DNA from: an uncultured Collinsella sp.
Lineage (GTDB): Bacteria > Actinomycetota > Coriobacteriia > Coriobacteriales > Coriobacteriaceae
Length of the DNA stretch: 64,000 nt
Assembly (NCBI GenBank): GCA_900542085.1
Contig: UQMK01000001.1
Coordinates: 1-64,000 of the forward strand
Direction: 5' to 3'
Below, piece after piece: positions 40,229 to 50,043 of this stretch (position 1 is its first letter; every line of letters starts with the position of its first letter). Below the pieces are notes generated by a model. It was not told the DNA's origin. It worked only from the letters and a program-made list of their open reading frames with translations, and made no database searches. A program made the translations under genes and the position numbers.

Positions 40229-41416
40229 ATGTTCAACACCATTATCATTACGGTCAAGACGCTGATGCGCCGGCCGAGCACGTGGGTTTGGGGCGCTCTC
40301 TTTCCCATCGCGCTTTCCACGATGTTCATGTTTATGTTTGCGAACCTCAGTTCCGACGGCACGGTCGACCCGGTGCCGGTGGCCGTCGTGGCGGATGAGG
40401 CCTGGGACGCCTCGACCTTTAAGGACGTGGCGACGTCGCTTGCCAAGGAAGGCGACGACCAGCTGCTCGAGATCCACGAGTGCGACGACGCAGCCGACGC
40501 GAGCCGTGCGCTTAAGGCCGGCGAGGTCGCGGGCATCTATACGGTCGACGACGCGGGCACGCCCAAACTCACGTTGCTTTCGAGCTACGACAGCTCGCGT
40601 GCCTCATCGGTGCTCACCGACCGCAGCATTCTGGAGACGGTGGCAAGCTCGTATACGCAAAACGCCGAGCTCATGTCCCAGATTGCCCAGGACAACCCGG
40701 CGGCGCTCGCCGACCCGGAGGCGGTTGCGCGCGCCCTGTCGCTCGAGGGCGGCACCCGTCGCGTGAGCCTGACGCGCACCACGCCCGATGGCACGGTCAT
40801 CTACTACTACGCGCTCTTTGGTCTGGTGGCGATGATGTCTGCCGAGTTTGCCGCCTTGAGCGTCGTCGATTTGCAGCCCAATCTGTCGGGCCTCGGCGCG
40901 CGTCGCTGCGTGGGCGGTCTTTCCAAGACGGCGTCGCTGGCTGGCATCTTTGTCGGCTCGTGGCTGGTCTCCTTTGCTTCGATGGCGATCGCGATCGGCT
41001 ACGTGCGCCTAGTCGTGGGCATCGACTTTGGCGGGCGCGAGGGGCTGTGTTTGGTGGGCGCCGCCGCTTCCGCGCTTGCCGCCACGGGCTTGGGACTCTT
41101 TGTGGGCACGCTGCCCGTTAAGGGCGGCAAGGCGTCCAAGTCGGGCATCCTCACGGGCTTTGCCACCACGTGCGCCCTGTTCGCCGGCCTCTACGGCGAG
41201 CCGGCGATGGCGCTTGCCGACGACGTCGCCCGCGCCTGCCCGGCCGAGTGCTGGCTCAACCCCGTCAAGCTCATCTGCGACATGTTCAATCGCCTGTATT
41301 TCTTTGAGGACCTGGGCCCCTTTGCCGTTCGCGCCGGCGCACTGGTCCTTATGGCGCTGCTGTTCGTTGCCGCCGCCACGCTGATCTTTGGAAGGAGCCG
41401 CTATGAGCACCTTTAA
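40229..41416 (+). CDS. ABC-2-type permease, first subunit
   Basis: This 395-residue membrane protein has an N-terminal membrane helix, a large extracytoplasmic domain (about 45-190), then five or six helices in the C-terminal half (from YYYALFGLVAMMSAEFAALSV onward). This is the layout of YhgE/ABC-2 exporter permeases. GGGGG lies before the ATG. Its end overlaps the start of the next permease by 14 bases. The substrate is unknown. Confidence 0.88.
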   Translation: MFNTIIITVKTLMRRPSTWVWGALFPIALSTMFMFMFANLSSDGTVDPVPVAVVADEAWDASTFKDVATSLAKEGDDQLLEIHECDDAADASRALKAGEVAGIYTVDDAGTPKLTLLSSYDSSRASSVLTDRSILETVASSYTQNAELMSQIAQDNPAALADPEAVARALSLEGGTRRVSLTRTTPDGTVIYYYALFGLVAMMSAEFAALSVVDLQPNLSGLGARRCVGGLSKTASLAGIFVGSWLVSFASMAIAIGYVRLVVGIDFGGREGLCLVGAAASALAATGLGLFVGTLPVKGGKASKSGILTGFATTCALFAGLYGEPAMALADDVARACPAECWLNPVKLICDMFNRLYFFEDLGPFAVRAGALVLMALLFVAAATLIFGRSRYEHL

Positions 41417-42608
41417 GACTGCGCTTCGCATGGCGCTGGCGCACCCGTTCTATCTGCTTATCTATACGGTGTTCATCTCGCTCATGGGCGTATTCATTGC
41501 GGCATCGGTGAGCTGGAACTCGTCGCAGCTCACCGAGTACAAGCCCTATGATGCCAACGTGATCGTGGTCGACCGCGACGACAGCGACCTTTCGCGTGCG
41601 CTTACCAAGCATCTGGGTTCGCGCTTTGAGCTGGTCACGGGCGTCGACGACGATACGTACGATCTTGCGGACGCGCTCTCCAAGAGCAACAGCGCCAAGG
41701 GTAGCGCCGACTGCGTGTTCTTTATCCCGGAGGGGTTTGAGGGCGACCTCGTTGCAGCCGCTCGCGCGGGGGAGTCCCTGCCCAAGCTCGATGTGACCTA
41801 CGGTGCCGGCACCATGGCGGCGGCGCTTTCGTCTGCCGAGGCCTCGCGCTGGGTCTCGCTCGCGGGCGCTGCGGCCGCGCTTGAGCCCACTGCCTCCAAC
41901 GGTGACGTCGCCAAGGCTGCCGATCATGCGGCCGCGGAGCGTGCCAAGGTCGAGATCGAGCAGGTCAAGGTTGACTCGACTGCCGCCGCCACGCTCGAGT
42001 CGTACTTCAACTTTGGCGCGTACGCGATTATATCGTCGGTCATCGTGTCGGTGGGGCTGGTGTTCTCGGGCATGAACGAGCCCGAGCGCGTGCGTCGTAT
42101 GGATGCCGGCCCAATCTCCGAGCGCCAGCGTTCGCTTGCCGTGTTTGCGGCCGCCGCCGTACTCACCGTCTGCATCTGGTTTGTGTCGAGCATGATGGGC
42201 GTCGTGGGCTTTGCCGGCGCGGTCGCCGAGGTCGGCGTGGGCCGTGTGTGCCTGGCGCTGGCGGCGACGTTTGCCCTTGCGTGCACGCCTCTGGCCGTTG
42301 GCTTTGCCCTTTCGAGCCTGGGTGCGCGCGAGGAGCTGCTCAACGGCGTGGGCAACCTGCTCGGCATGCTCATGACGTTTTTGGGCGGCGCCTGGATGCC
42401 GCTGTCGCTCATGGGCTCGGCCGTGCAGACCGTTGCGCATTTTGTGCCGACGTTTTGGGTGAACGACGCGATCAGCAAGGCGCTCGCCGCGGACCTGACG
42501 TCCGCCGTGCTGGGGGACATCGCCTGCGACCTGGGCGTCACGGTGCTCTTCGCCGTCGCCATCGCCGCCGCAGGCCTGGCCCTCGCACGCGCCAAAACCC
42601 GCGCCTAG
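41403..42608 (+). CDS. ABC-2-type permease, second subunit
   Basis: This 401-residue paralogue of the preceding permease has one N-terminal helix, an outward domain (about 40-200) and a C-terminal membrane bundle ending in LFAVAIAAAGLALARAKTRA. The start at 41403 has GGAAGGAG upstream. With its neighbour it probably forms a heterodimeric channel for the ATPase at 39281. A second, diverged copy of its last 32 codons and stop lies downstream at 42793-42908. Confidence 0.88.
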   Translation: MSTFKTALRMALAHPFYLLIYTVFISLMGVFIAASVSWNSSQLTEYKPYDANVIVVDRDDSDLSRALTKHLGSRFELVTGVDDDTYDLADALSKSNSAKGSADCVFFIPEGFEGDLVAAARAGESLPKLDVTYGAGTMAAALSSAEASRWVSLAGAAAALEPTASNGDVAKAADHAAAERAKVEIEQVKVDSTAAATLESYFNFGAYAIISSVIVSVGLVFSGMNEPERVRRMDAGPISERQRSLAVFAAAAVLTVCIWFVSSMMGVVGFAGAVAEVGVGRVCLALAATFALACTPLAVGFALSSLGAREELLNGVGNLLGMLMTFLGGAWMPLSLMGSAVQTVAHFVPTFWVNDAISKALAADLTSAVLGDIACDLGVTVLFAVAIAAAGLALARAKTRA

Positions 42609-42611
42609 CCA

Positions 42612-42779
42612 CCTAGTCATCGGGGACGTTCTTAAACGACTAGTCATCGGGGACAGTCTTTGCCGATTCGCCGGCTCGCCGGCCGCGTTGGCAAGGACTG
42701 TCCCTATCTGCCGGCAGAAAAGGAACGTCCCCAGCTGTTGGGTGGCGAGGCACTCATTTAAGTCTGTCCCCAATGAGTA
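42612..42779. repeat. Cluster of GGGGAC palindromic repeat words, left block
   Basis: Several copies of a word of the kind TAGTCATCGGGGAC, and its complement GTCCCCAATGACTA, are spread over this stretch. One pair (42648-42664 and 42690-42704) makes a hairpin with a GC-rich loop. The same words recur at 42903-42995, 46475-46558 and 55044-55072. There is no gene here. Confidence 0.8.
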
Positions 42780-42792
42780 GCATCGGATTTCA

Positions 42793-42908
42793 CCGTGTTG
42801 GGCGACATCGCCTGCGACCTAGGCGTCACGGTGCTCTTTGCCGTGGCCATCGCCGCCGCAGGCCTCGCCCTCGCACGCGCCAAATTCCGCGTCTAGCCAC
42901 CTAGTCAT
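42793..42908 (+). pseudogene. 3' tail of a lost ABC permease gene
   Basis: These 116 bases match 42505-42620 (the last codons, stop and flank of the second permease) with only about ten differences. Most differences are at third codon positions, so the protein ending is kept (...LALARAKFRV then stop). There is no start codon or upstream gene body. The pattern fits a leftover of a second, related permease gene rather than a recent duplication. Confidence 0.8.
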
Positions 42909-42995
42909 TGGTCATTGGGGACATTCTTAAACGACTGGTCATTCAAGAACGTCCCCAATGACTAGTCGTCATTTAAGAACTCCCCCAATGACTGG
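42903..42995. repeat. GGGGAC palindromic repeat words, right block
   Basis: At least four alternating copies of GTCATTGGGGAC-like and GTCCCCAATGACT-like words are packed here, partly overlapping. The remaining bases to 43088 are A/T-rich and likely hold the promoter of the next ABC operon (a TTATAA-like box lies near 43050). Confidence 0.75.
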
Positions 42996-43088
42996 TCTGA
43001 AATAAATCCCCGGCCTCGCTCCAAAATAGTTCGCCAAGGTTTACTATTACGCTTATAAAGTAGTATGAGGCTAACAATGGGGGATACC

Positions 43089-43802
<714 letters not shown>

Positions 43803-43810
43803 GCGGCGCC

Positions 43811-46477
43811 ATGACACCTCTCGCAAAACGTCTCCCGCGCGAGCTGCGCCGCAATATCGGCAAGTATCTGGGCATCTTTTTGCTTATGTGCGGAAGCATC
43901 GCCCTTACATCGGGCTTTTTGCTCGCAGCGCATTCCATCGGTTGCCTTATCGACGACATGCGCGATGCGTACACGATTGAGGACGGCCGCGTGACCACCT
44001 CTTTCGAGGCCACCAAAGACCAGCTCAAGGCAGCCGAGGGTGCAGCCGGCGACGTCGGCGGCGTCACGCTCTACAAGAACTTCTCCATCGACGCCATCAT
44101 CAAAAAGGCGTCCGGCGACGACGGCACCAAGCGCACGCTGCGCACCTATGCGCACCGCACCAAGGTCGATATCGCGTCCTACTGTGAGGGCAAGGAGCCC
44201 AAGACGGACGATGAGGTGGCAATCGACCGTGTCTTCGCCACCAACAACGATCTCGCCGTGGGCGATAAGGTCGAGCTCGAGGGTCGCACCTACACCATCT
44301 GCGGCATCATGACTCAACCCGATAGCCAGGCGCTGTTCCTCAACAACTCCGACTTTACGGTGAACACCATCACGTACGGCGTGGCCGAGGTCACCGATGC
44401 CGGCTTTGCCGCGCTCGAGGATGCCGGTGGCGCACCCGCCTACACCTACTCCTTCGCCTTTGCCGATCGCGACCTCCCCACCGCGGATCGCATCGACGCC
44501 GAGCAAGATATGGTCGAGGCACTGACCGACGCCGATGCGCGCGTGGATGACCTCATCGACGCCGATTCCAACCAGGGCATTGGCTATGCGCGCGACGACG
44601 TAGACGGCGACTCCATGATGTGGATGACGCTGCTCGACATCATCATCGTGATCATGGCGTTTGTCTTTGTGGTGCTCACTGACGCCACCATCGAGGAGGA
44701 GAGCGCCATCATCGGCACACTGCTCGCCAGCGGCTATCGCCGTCGCGAGATCGTCCTGCACTACCTGGCGCTTCCCGCCATCGTGGGCGTGCTCGCGGCG
44801 CTTTTGGGCACCGCGCTCGGCATTGCGTTCTTTACCGAGCCCATGCGAGGCCTCTATTACGGTTCGTACAGCCTGCCGCCCTTCCAGGTGTACTGGAGCT
44901 GGGAGATCTTTGTGAAGTGCGCCGTGGTTCCCGCCGCCGCGCTCATCCTCATCACGCTGGTGGGTCTGCTTCGCAAAATGGGCAAGACGCCGTTGCAGTT
45001 CCTTCGTCACGAGGCGAGCGGCAAATCGGGCACCAAGCGCGGCCTGCAGCTGCCGGAGCGCATGGGCTTTGTTTCCCGCTTCCGCTTGCGTATCTTCCTG
45101 CGCAACCTGGGCAACTTTGCCACGCTCTTCGTGGGCATTGCGTTTGCCTCGCTGCTGCTGCTCTTTGGCCTGGCGATTCTGCCCACGATGACGCACTACG
45201 CCGACAACCTCGAGACGAGTCTGGTCGCCGAGCACCAGTACACGCTCAAGGCGCCGCTGGAGCTCGAGGGCACTGCCGAGGAGCGCGAGCAGTGGTCGGC
45301 ACTCGAGCGCTTGCAGTCGGTTGACGGTGCACTGCTTTCCGCCGCCCAGGATGCCGATGACGAGCTTGACGACGCGGCCGATGCGGCGCAGACGGCAGCC
45401 GATGCCGCGACGGCATCTCCGTCTGCCGAGAGCCTGGCCGCGGCGCAGGACGCGCTCGCCAGGGTCCAGGACAAGAAGGATGCGCTCTACGCGCGCCTTG
45501 ACGATCTTGCCGATGCCCTCGGCTGCGACCGTGATGAGGCTATCGACCTGATCGACAAAGCCTCCAAGATTGACAATGACAACGACGATATTCACCCGGT
45601 CAATACGACCGACAACGGCGCGGGCGCAATCGCGCAAGCCGAGAAATACGCCGTCTACCAGCTGCAATACGACCGCGGCGATGGAAATGGGCAGGAGACG
45701 ATTTCCGTCTATGGCATTTCATCCGATTCGCGCTATTGGAAAGACCTCAACGTCGGCGATGGGCGCATCGTCTTTGGCGGCGGTCTGCTCGATAAGTTTG
45801 GCTGGAGCGAGGGTCAGAAGGTCACGCTCGGCGACAAGTACGAGGGCGAGCATTATTCCCTTGAGTACGCGGGCAAGGACTGTGCCTGGGGCTCCAAGTC
45901 GGACATGAATATCTATATGAGTATCGACGACTTTAACGAGCTGTTCGACAACGACGCCGCCTACTTTAACGGCTATGTGAGCGACGAGAAGCTCGATCTC
46001 GATGCTCGTTACTTTGCCGGCGACACCACGCCCGACGACATGCGCGCCGTGGGCGACCAGTTCATCGGCATGATGAGCAAAATGATCGGCATGATGGTCG
46101 GGCTCGCGGTGTTTATCTTCCTGCTGTTTATGTACCTGCTGACCAAGGCTGTGATCGACCACAGTGCCCGGTCGATCAGCTACATGAAAGTCTTTGGCTA
46201 TCGCGATAGCGAGATCTCGCATCTGTACATCCGCTCGATCACGCTGTGTGTGGTGGCGTCGCTCGTGCTGAGCCTGCCGGTCATTATTGGCTCGCTCACG
46301 GCCATCTTCCGCTCGATGCTGCTCGCCTACAACGGCAATATCGAGATCTACGTGCCCGCTTGGTCCATGGTTGCATGCGTCGGCATTGGCTTTGCGACCT
46401 ACCTGGTCGTGGCGCTGCTACACACGCGCTCCATCAAGCGCGTGAGCCTGGCCGAGGCCCTCAAAGTGCAGGAGTAG
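43811..46477 (+). CDS. FtsX/MacB-type ABC permease with a large extracytoplasmic domain
   Basis: This 888-residue permease has an N-terminal helix (KYLGIFLLMCGSIALTSGFLL) and an extracytoplasmic domain. A three-helix FtsX unit follows (about 275-420), then a second outward domain with an Ala/Asp-rich, probably coiled stretch (about 510-590). A C-terminal three-helix unit follows (about 750-880; YMKVFGYRDSEISHLY). Proteins of this plan remove peptides or lipids from the envelope, often antimicrobials. The ATG at 43811 has only a weak GGCGG before it, consistent with coupling to the ATPase gene. Confidence 0.9.
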   Translation: MTPLAKRLPRELRRNIGKYLGIFLLMCGSIALTSGFLLAAHSIGCLIDDMRDAYTIEDGRVTTSFEATKDQLKAAEGAAGDVGGVTLYKNFSIDAIIKKASGDDGTKRTLRTYAHRTKVDIASYCEGKEPKTDDEVAIDRVFATNNDLAVGDKVELEGRTYTICGIMTQPDSQALFLNNSDFTVNTITYGVAEVTDAGFAALEDAGGAPAYTYSFAFADRDLPTADRIDAEQDMVEALTDADARVDDLIDADSNQGIGYARDDVDGDSMMWMTLLDIIIVIMAFVFVVLTDATIEEESAIIGTLLASGYRRREIVLHYLALPAIVGVLAALLGTALGIAFFTEPMRGLYYGSYSLPPFQVYWSWEIFVKCAVVPAAALILITLVGLLRKMGKTPLQFLRHEASGKSGTKRGLQLPERMGFVSRFRLRIFLRNLGNFATLFVGIAFASLLLLFGLAILPTMTHYADNLETSLVAEHQYTLKAPLELEGTAEEREQWSALERLQSVDGALLSAAQDADDELDDAADAAQTAADAATASPSAESLAAAQDALARVQDKKDALYARLDDLADALGCDRDEAIDLIDKASKIDNDNDDIHPVNTTDNGAGAIAQAEKYAVYQLQYDRGDGNGQETISVYGISSDSRYWKDLNVGDGRIVFGGGLLDKFGWSEGQKVTLGDKYEGEHYSLEYAGKDCAWGSKSDMNIYMSIDDFNELFDNDAAYFNGYVSDEKLDLDARYFAGDTTPDDMRAVGDQFIGMMSKMIGMMVGLAVFIFLLFMYLLTKAVIDHSARSISYMKVFGYRDSEISHLYIRSITLCVVASLVLSLPVIIGSLTAIFRSMLLAYNGNIEIYVPAWSMVACVGIGFATYLVVALLHTRSIKRVSLAEALKVQE

Positions 46478-46558
46478 TCATCGGGGACGTTTCTAAAAGA
46501 CTAGTCGCTGGGGACATTCTTTCGCCGCCCGGCAGGAAAGGGACGTCCCCAACGACTA
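46475..46558. repeat. GGGGAC palindromic repeat element
   Basis: Sixteen-base arms TAGTCATCGGGGACGT and ACGTCCCCAACGACTA (two mismatches) delimit an 84-base element that begins within the permease stop codon region. A third copy of the word lies inside it. It belongs to the same family as the blocks at 42.6-43.0 kb and 55.05 kb. Confidence 0.8.
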
Positions 46559-46641
46559 GGTTTCGCGCTTGACTTTGACCCTACTTCAACGGGTACCATC
46601 CTCTATGTCTGTAACGCCATATAGACCGAGGGGATATAACT

Positions 46642-47847
46642 ATGACCGCAACTGCACCCGCAGCACCCGCCAAGGTGTACTTCACCAACCTGCGCACGCA
46701 TGCTCGCGAGAGCCAGCTCGACAAGCTCAAGCGCCTCATCCGTCATGCCGGTATCGAGCAGATCGACTTTGAGAACAAGTTTGTCGCCATCAAGATTCAC
46801 TTTGGCGAGCTGGGCAATCTGAGCTTTCTGCGCCCCAACTACGCCCGCGCCGTCGCGGATGTCGTGAAGGAGCTGGGTGGCAAGCCCTTCCTCACCGACT
46901 GCAACACGCTCTATGTGGGTAGCCGCAAAAACGCGCTCGAGCACATCGACACCGCCTACCAGAACGGTTTTACCCCGTATGCCACGGGCTGCCAGATCAT
47001 CATCGCCGACGGCCTCAAGGGCACCGACGAGGCACTCGTCCCGGTCGAGGGCGGCGAGTACGTGCGCGAGGCCAAGATCGGTCAGGCTCTCATGGACGCC
47101 GATATCGTGATCAGCCTCACCCACTTTAAGGGCCATGAGCAGGCCGGTTTTGGCGGTGCCATGAAGAACCTGGGCATGGGAGGCGGCAGCCGTGCCGGCA
47201 AGATGGAGCAGCATGCCGCCGGCAAGCCGAACGTCGCGACCGAGCACTGTGTTGGCTGCCGTGCCTGCGAAAAGGTCTGTGCGCACAACGCTATCTCGTT
47301 TGACGACACCCGCGAGCGCGAGCTTGCCAACGGTAACACCCGCACGGTCCACGTGGCCGCCATCGACCACGATCGCTGCGTGGGTTGCGGCCGCTGCATC
47401 GGCGTGTGCAACCAGGACGCCATCAAGCCCGGCTATGACGCCGCGGCCGACGTGCTCAACTGTAAGATTGCCGAGTACACCAAGGCCGTCGTCGACGGCC
47501 GCCCGAGCTTCCATATCTCGCTCGCCATGGATATCAGCCCCAACTGCGATTGCCATCCCGAAAACGACACGCCCATCGTCAACGATATCGGCATGTTCGC
47601 GAGCTTCGACCCGGTCGCCATCGACCAGGCCTGTGCCGATGCCGTCATGGCGTCCGAGCCGCTTCCCAACACCGAGCTCACCGATAGCGCGGTCAAGATG
47701 GAGCATAACCACGAGCATCTGGAGGGCGAGCAGGCCAAGGACCCCTTCTGCATCACGCATCCCGACACCGACTGGCGCGCGTGCATCGCGCATGCCGAGA
47801 AGATCGGCCTGGGCACGAGCGAGTACGAGCTCATCGAGGTCAAGTAG
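46642..47847 (+). CDS. DUF362 domain protein with ferredoxin insert
   Basis: This 401-residue protein has an N-terminal DUF362 segment (KVYFTNLRTH; VAIKIHFGELGN; SLTHFKGHEQAGFGGAMKNLGMG). A two-cluster ferredoxin domain follows (CVGCRACEKVCAHNAI and CVGCGRCIGVCNQDAI), then the rest of DUF362. Such proteins are widespread in anaerobes, and the reaction is not known. It probably acts in the cytoplasm, since no signal peptide is present. It is transcribed alone, between a repeat element and a terminator. Confidence 0.9.
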   Translation: MTATAPAAPAKVYFTNLRTHARESQLDKLKRLIRHAGIEQIDFENKFVAIKIHFGELGNLSFLRPNYARAVADVVKELGGKPFLTDCNTLYVGSRKNALEHIDTAYQNGFTPYATGCQIIIADGLKGTDEALVPVEGGEYVREAKIGQALMDADIVISLTHFKGHEQAGFGGAMKNLGMGGGSRAGKMEQHAAGKPNVATEHCVGCRACEKVCAHNAISFDDTRERELANGNTRTVHVAAIDHDRCVGCGRCIGVCNQDAIKPGYDAAADVLNCKIAEYTKAVVDGRPSFHISLAMDISPNCDCHPENDTPIVNDIGMFASFDPVAIDQACADAVMASEPLPNTELTDSAVKMEHNHEHLEGEQAKDPFCITHPDTDWRACIAHAEKIGLGTSEYELIEVK

Positions 47848-47897
47848 CGCCTTTCTATTGGACAAATCAAGCGCTTTTGTAGCGCAACGTTAGCAAA

Positions 47898-47933
47898 AGC
47901 CGCCCGTGAGCACAGTGTCCACGGGCGGCTTTT
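47898..47933 (+). terminator. Intrinsic terminator after the DUF362 gene
   Basis: AGCCGCCCGTG and CACGGGCGGCT pair perfectly across an 11-base loop and are followed by TTTT, 50 bases after the stop codon. Its T-run is shared with the left end of the next repeat element. Confidence 0.85.
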
Positions 47934-48061
47934 CGGAAGTATGCGGCAAATTTCGAGATCGCCGAGCACACGACATTTTTTGGCAACAAAACCCCTGATA
48001 AATTGTTGGTAAAACTGCGGTCTGGTCGGCAGTTCCAGATTTTGCCGCATACTTCCGAAAA
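47930..48061. repeat. 132-bp element with 21-bp terminal inverted repeats
   Basis: The ends (47930-47950 and 48041-48061) are perfectly complementary over 21 bases, around CGGAAGTATGCGGCAAA. The interior has no gene. The design is the same as the 154-bp elements at 36.8-37.3 kb (long perfect ends, gene-free core), but the ends are unrelated in sequence. Confidence 0.8.
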
Positions 48062-48098
48062 TAGGGGGTCAGATAAAGCCCCAGACGTTGCTTTTTAC

Positions 48099-49064
48099 CT
48101 AAAAATACTCGTCGAGGAAATCGTTGACTGTGTTCCAGTAGAGCTCGGGGTCAACTTGCGCACTCTTGGCGTGGGTGGCGCCATGGATGGTGAGCTTTTG
48201 CTTGACCTTGCTGGCGCACGCGTCGTAGTTTTGGTCGAGCATGTCGTACGGCACAAAGGTGTCCTGGTCGCCGTGGATAAACAGCATGGGAACCGTCGCG
48301 TGTTTGAGTTGCTCCACACTGCTCGCCTTATGAAAGTCGTAGCCCGCGCGCACGTTGCACACCAAGTTTGCTACATCGAGCAAGGGAAAGCTGGGCAGGC
48401 CGAACACGTCCTTGAGCTGCAGGGAAAACTCGTCCCAAACACTCGTATAACCACAGTCCTCGATAATGCATTTTACGTTTGCGGGTAGAGATTCCCCCGC
48501 GACGTTCATGGCAGTTGCTGCACCCATCGACTCGCCAAAGACCAGGATGCGCGCCTCGGGGTCAGCCTGAACGATCCGCCCAATCCATGCAACGACATCG
48601 AGCCGCTCGGGCCAGCCCATGCCGATATAGTCGCCGCCGGAGCGCTCGTGGGCGCGGGCGGCAGGCGCGAGCACGTTCATGCCGCGGTCGTGGAAGCGCT
48701 TGGCGTATCGGGCCATGCCGATGGGCTCGTTGGTATATCCATGCAGGCAGACGGCGTAATCGTGGGTGTTCTCCGAGGCGGCAAAATACCAAGCGGCGAG
48801 CTCGGTTCCGTCATCTGCGGTGAGGCTGCTGCTCTTGCGGTTTTCTTTAAACCACGCCCGCGCCTCGGTTTCCTCGGCATCCGGCTGCTCGCCTTCTTTG
48901 TCGTTCTTGCTATCCTGCATCATCTTCATGGTGTACGGCGCTTGGGGATTCAGCGCGAAGTCAAACAGAAAGTTGCCGGCAAATCCGAGCAGCGCAACGA
49001 CAACCACCAGTGCAACGATGCCGGCTATCTTGAGCTTTCGATGGGAACGTGCGTTTTGAGCCAT
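48099..49064 (-). CDS. Membrane-anchored alpha/beta hydrolase
   Basis: This 321-residue serine hydrolase has an N-terminal membrane anchor (about 10-35), so the catalytic domain is outside the cell. The oxyanion segment CLHGYTNEP, nucleophile elbow GESMGAA and acid HGDQDTFVP are present; the catalytic His is in IHGATHAKS. The layout matches the YqkD/FrsA-like group of unknown substrate. The ATG at 49064 begins MAQNARSHRK. No partner gene is apparent. Confidence 0.88.
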   Translation of the reverse strand: MAQNARSHRKLKIAGIVALVVVVALLGFAGNFLFDFALNPQAPYTMKMMQDSKNDKEGEQPDAEETEARAWFKENRKSSSLTADDGTELAAWYFAASENTHDYAVCLHGYTNEPIGMARYAKRFHDRGMNVLAPAARAHERSGGDYIGMGWPERLDVVAWIGRIVQADPEARILVFGESMGAATAMNVAGESLPANVKCIIEDCGYTSVWDEFSLQLKDVFGLPSFPLLDVANLVCNVRAGYDFHKASSVEQLKHATVPMLFIHGDQDTFVPYDMLDQNYDACASKVKQKLTIHGATHAKSAQVDPELYWNTVNDFLDEYF

Positions 49065-49250
49065 GCGGTATTCTCCTATAAGATGTTAATACATCAACAT
49101 TTAATGCAAGCGCATTATGGACGTTCGCCGTTGATGCGTCAACAAGCAAAGAATGGGTAAACAAAGGGTCACATATGGTGCAAATTTCGCACGTACCCAG
49201 ACGCTTTGATATAGTGTTGAGAACTCTTTACGTTGGAGGATGTAACCGGC

Positions 49251-49934
49251 ATGTCCGATTCGAGCGACAGTTCTAAGCCGCGACCCAAGACCGCGGCCGT
49301 TCCACACTACACGGTGGGCGAGGAGATCATGAACTCCGTCACCCATGGTGTCGGCTGCCTGCTGGGTATCGCGGGTCTGGTGCTCCTGATCGTATTCGCC
49401 GCCCTGCGCGGCGGAGGCCCGGCCCACATGGCCGCGGCGATTGTCTATGGCGTCAGCATTATCCTCGAATACCTTGCCTCCACGCTCTACCACGCGATTC
49501 AGCCCGCGCGCGCCAAGCGCGTGTTTCGCATCATCGACCACAGCTGCATCTACCTGCTCATAGCCGGCAGCTATACGCCGTTTTGCCTCATCACGCTCGC
49601 AAACGATGGCGGTCCTGCGCTGTTCTTTGCCGTATGGGCCATCGCCATTATCGGCATCGCCCTCGAGTGCTTTATGCGTGAGCGTCAACCGCACTGGGTA
49701 AGTGGCCTGGTCTACCTGCTGATGGGCTGGCTCGTTGTCTTTAAGCTGCCCGAGCTCGTGTCGCTGCTCAACCCCGTGGCACTTGCCCTGCTTGCCGTCG
49801 GCGGCGTGTGCTACACCGCGGGCGTGCCGTTCTATATCGCCAAAAACGTGCGCTATCTGCACAGCGTGTTTCACCTGTGGGTGCTCGCCGGCAGCATCTT
49901 CCAGTTCATGGCGGTGATCCTCTTCGTAATCTAG
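49251..49934 (+). CDS. Hemolysin III family (PAQR-like) membrane protein
   Basis: This 227-residue protein has about seven membrane helices. The conserved metal-site residues of the family appear as NSVTHGVGCLLG, STLYHAIQP, IDHSCIYLLIAGSYTP and HSVFHLWVLAGS. Bacterial members are named hemolysin III, but their physiological role is unclear. The ATG at 49251 has GGAGGA ten bases upstream; the TTG at 49233 is also in frame. It is divergent from the hydrolase gene. Confidence 0.92.
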   Translation: MSDSSDSSKPRPKTAAVPHYTVGEEIMNSVTHGVGCLLGIAGLVLLIVFAALRGGGPAHMAAAIVYGVSIILEYLASTLYHAIQPARAKRVFRIIDHSCIYLLIAGSYTPFCLITLANDGGPALFFAVWAIAIIGIALECFMRERQPHWVSGLVYLLMGWLVVFKLPELVSLLNPVALALLAVGGVCYTAGVPFYIAKNVRYLHSVFHLWVLAGSIFQFMAVILFVI

Positions 49935-50043
49935 CGACCATGCCTGCGCGCCCGCGTCCTCGCTTGGGCGCCGGCGCAATTGCCGTATCCGTCATCAACG
50001 TTTTACCCTGACGCCCGAATCTTGGAGGTTCGAGAAACTCCCG

